Of a DNA stretch of 5,315 bases, positions 5,052-5,315 are shown piece after piece (the stretch's first letter is position 1; every line of letters begins with the position of its first letter). The stretch lies in the NCBI GenBank assembly GCA_947177495.1, contig CAMWUS010000114.1:1-5315 (forward strand). The letters run 5' to 3'. Under the pieces are notes generated by a model that was not told where the DNA came from, ran no database searches, and saw only the letters and a list, made by a program, of their open reading frames with translations. The stretch comes from an uncultured Clostridia bacterium. Its GTDB lineage: Bacteria; Bacillota; Clostridia; Christensenellales; Borkfalkiaceae. Both the position numbers and the translations under genes were made by a program.

Positions 5052-5315
5052 ATGATTGTCAACCAAACCAAAAACGACTTACAATTAAACGCATTGGTCA
5101 GCAAGCGTATCAGCCAAAAATCGCGCATTGTATTTTTTATCGTCGCAATGGTATTTATTGCGCTCGGCGCGGCAGTCCTCTGCGTAGAGCTCTTCCTCTC
5201 CGAAGAACCCGATTATTTCCTTGCGATTTATCTGCTCGTATTCGGCGCGCTGTTTCTCGTGTTCGATATCTTCTTTTATCCCCTCTTGCTGAAAGGGCTT
5301 TGCAAAAAGTTTATG
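5052..5315 (+). CDS. Small membrane protein, partial (3' end outside the window; YcxB-like possible)
   Basis: An open frame starts at ATG 5052, after GGGAG and a TTGACA promoter, and runs 88 codons without a stop to the window end. The start MIVNQTKNDLQLNALVSKRI is polar. It is followed by two hydrophobic segments (about residues 25-48 and 55-80) joined by a short acidic loop (SEEPDY), then a basic turn (KGLCKKF). A polar N-terminus, two close helices and then a probable soluble domain resemble YcxB-like proteins, a family of unknown function, but the diagnostic C-terminal part is missing. This assignment is tentative; the coding call is firm because promoter, ribosome-binding site and composition agree. 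Confidence 0.8.
   Translation, partial: MIVNQTKNDLQLNALVSKRISQKSRIVFFIVAMVFIALGAAVLCVELFLSEEPDYFLAIYLLVFGALFLVFDIFFYPLLLKGLCKKFM

Overview
This 5.3-kb window looks like chromosome from a Bacillota (Firmicutes) of class Clostridia, most likely an uncultured gut lineage. The reasons are a purD of clostridial type, a MATE transporter opening with the clostridial MKDLTKGNP signature, a BspA-like leucine-rich-repeat (LRR_5) protein of the kind expanded in gut Clostridia, and sigma-A-type promoters. No finer taxonomy can be supported from the sequence alone.

Layout. Three genes lie on the minus strand, in transcription order a SecB-like chaperone (3412-2963), a BspA-like LRR protein with a long acidic linker (2888-1656), and, after a 383-bp gap, purD (1272-25). 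The gap (1273-1655) is not empty. It holds a run of stem-loops at 1382-1526 and a perfect 14-bp palindrome at 1285-1315 directly in front of the purD ribosome-binding site. On the plus strand there is a MATE-family multidrug transporter (3591-4997), then a gene for a small two-helix membrane protein (from 5052, cut by the window end), which has its own promoter.

Control region. The 178 bp between the SecB-like and MATE genes carry divergent promoters. The SecB side has a near-consensus TTGACT-17-TAAAAT promoter and a normal Shine-Dalgarno site. The MATE side has a perfect TATAAT only 10 bp before the ATG and no Shine-Dalgarno, so its mRNA is predicted to be leaderless or nearly so. An 8-bp inverted repeat brackets that promoter, and TTCGC/GCGAA half-sites are enriched there, suggesting a regulator-controlled efflux gene.

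How the genes may work together. The SecB-like and BspA-like genes are adjacent and co-directional, so a chaperone for unfolded proteins next to an apparently exported protein is a plausible functional pair, but this is inference. purD (de novo purine synthesis), MATE (drug/cation antiport) and the last gene look like unrelated neighbours. I see no CRISPR array, tRNA, rRNA, intact insertion sequence or phage gene. The best candidates for something undescribed are the structured intergenic element and the bracketed leaderless MATE promoter.
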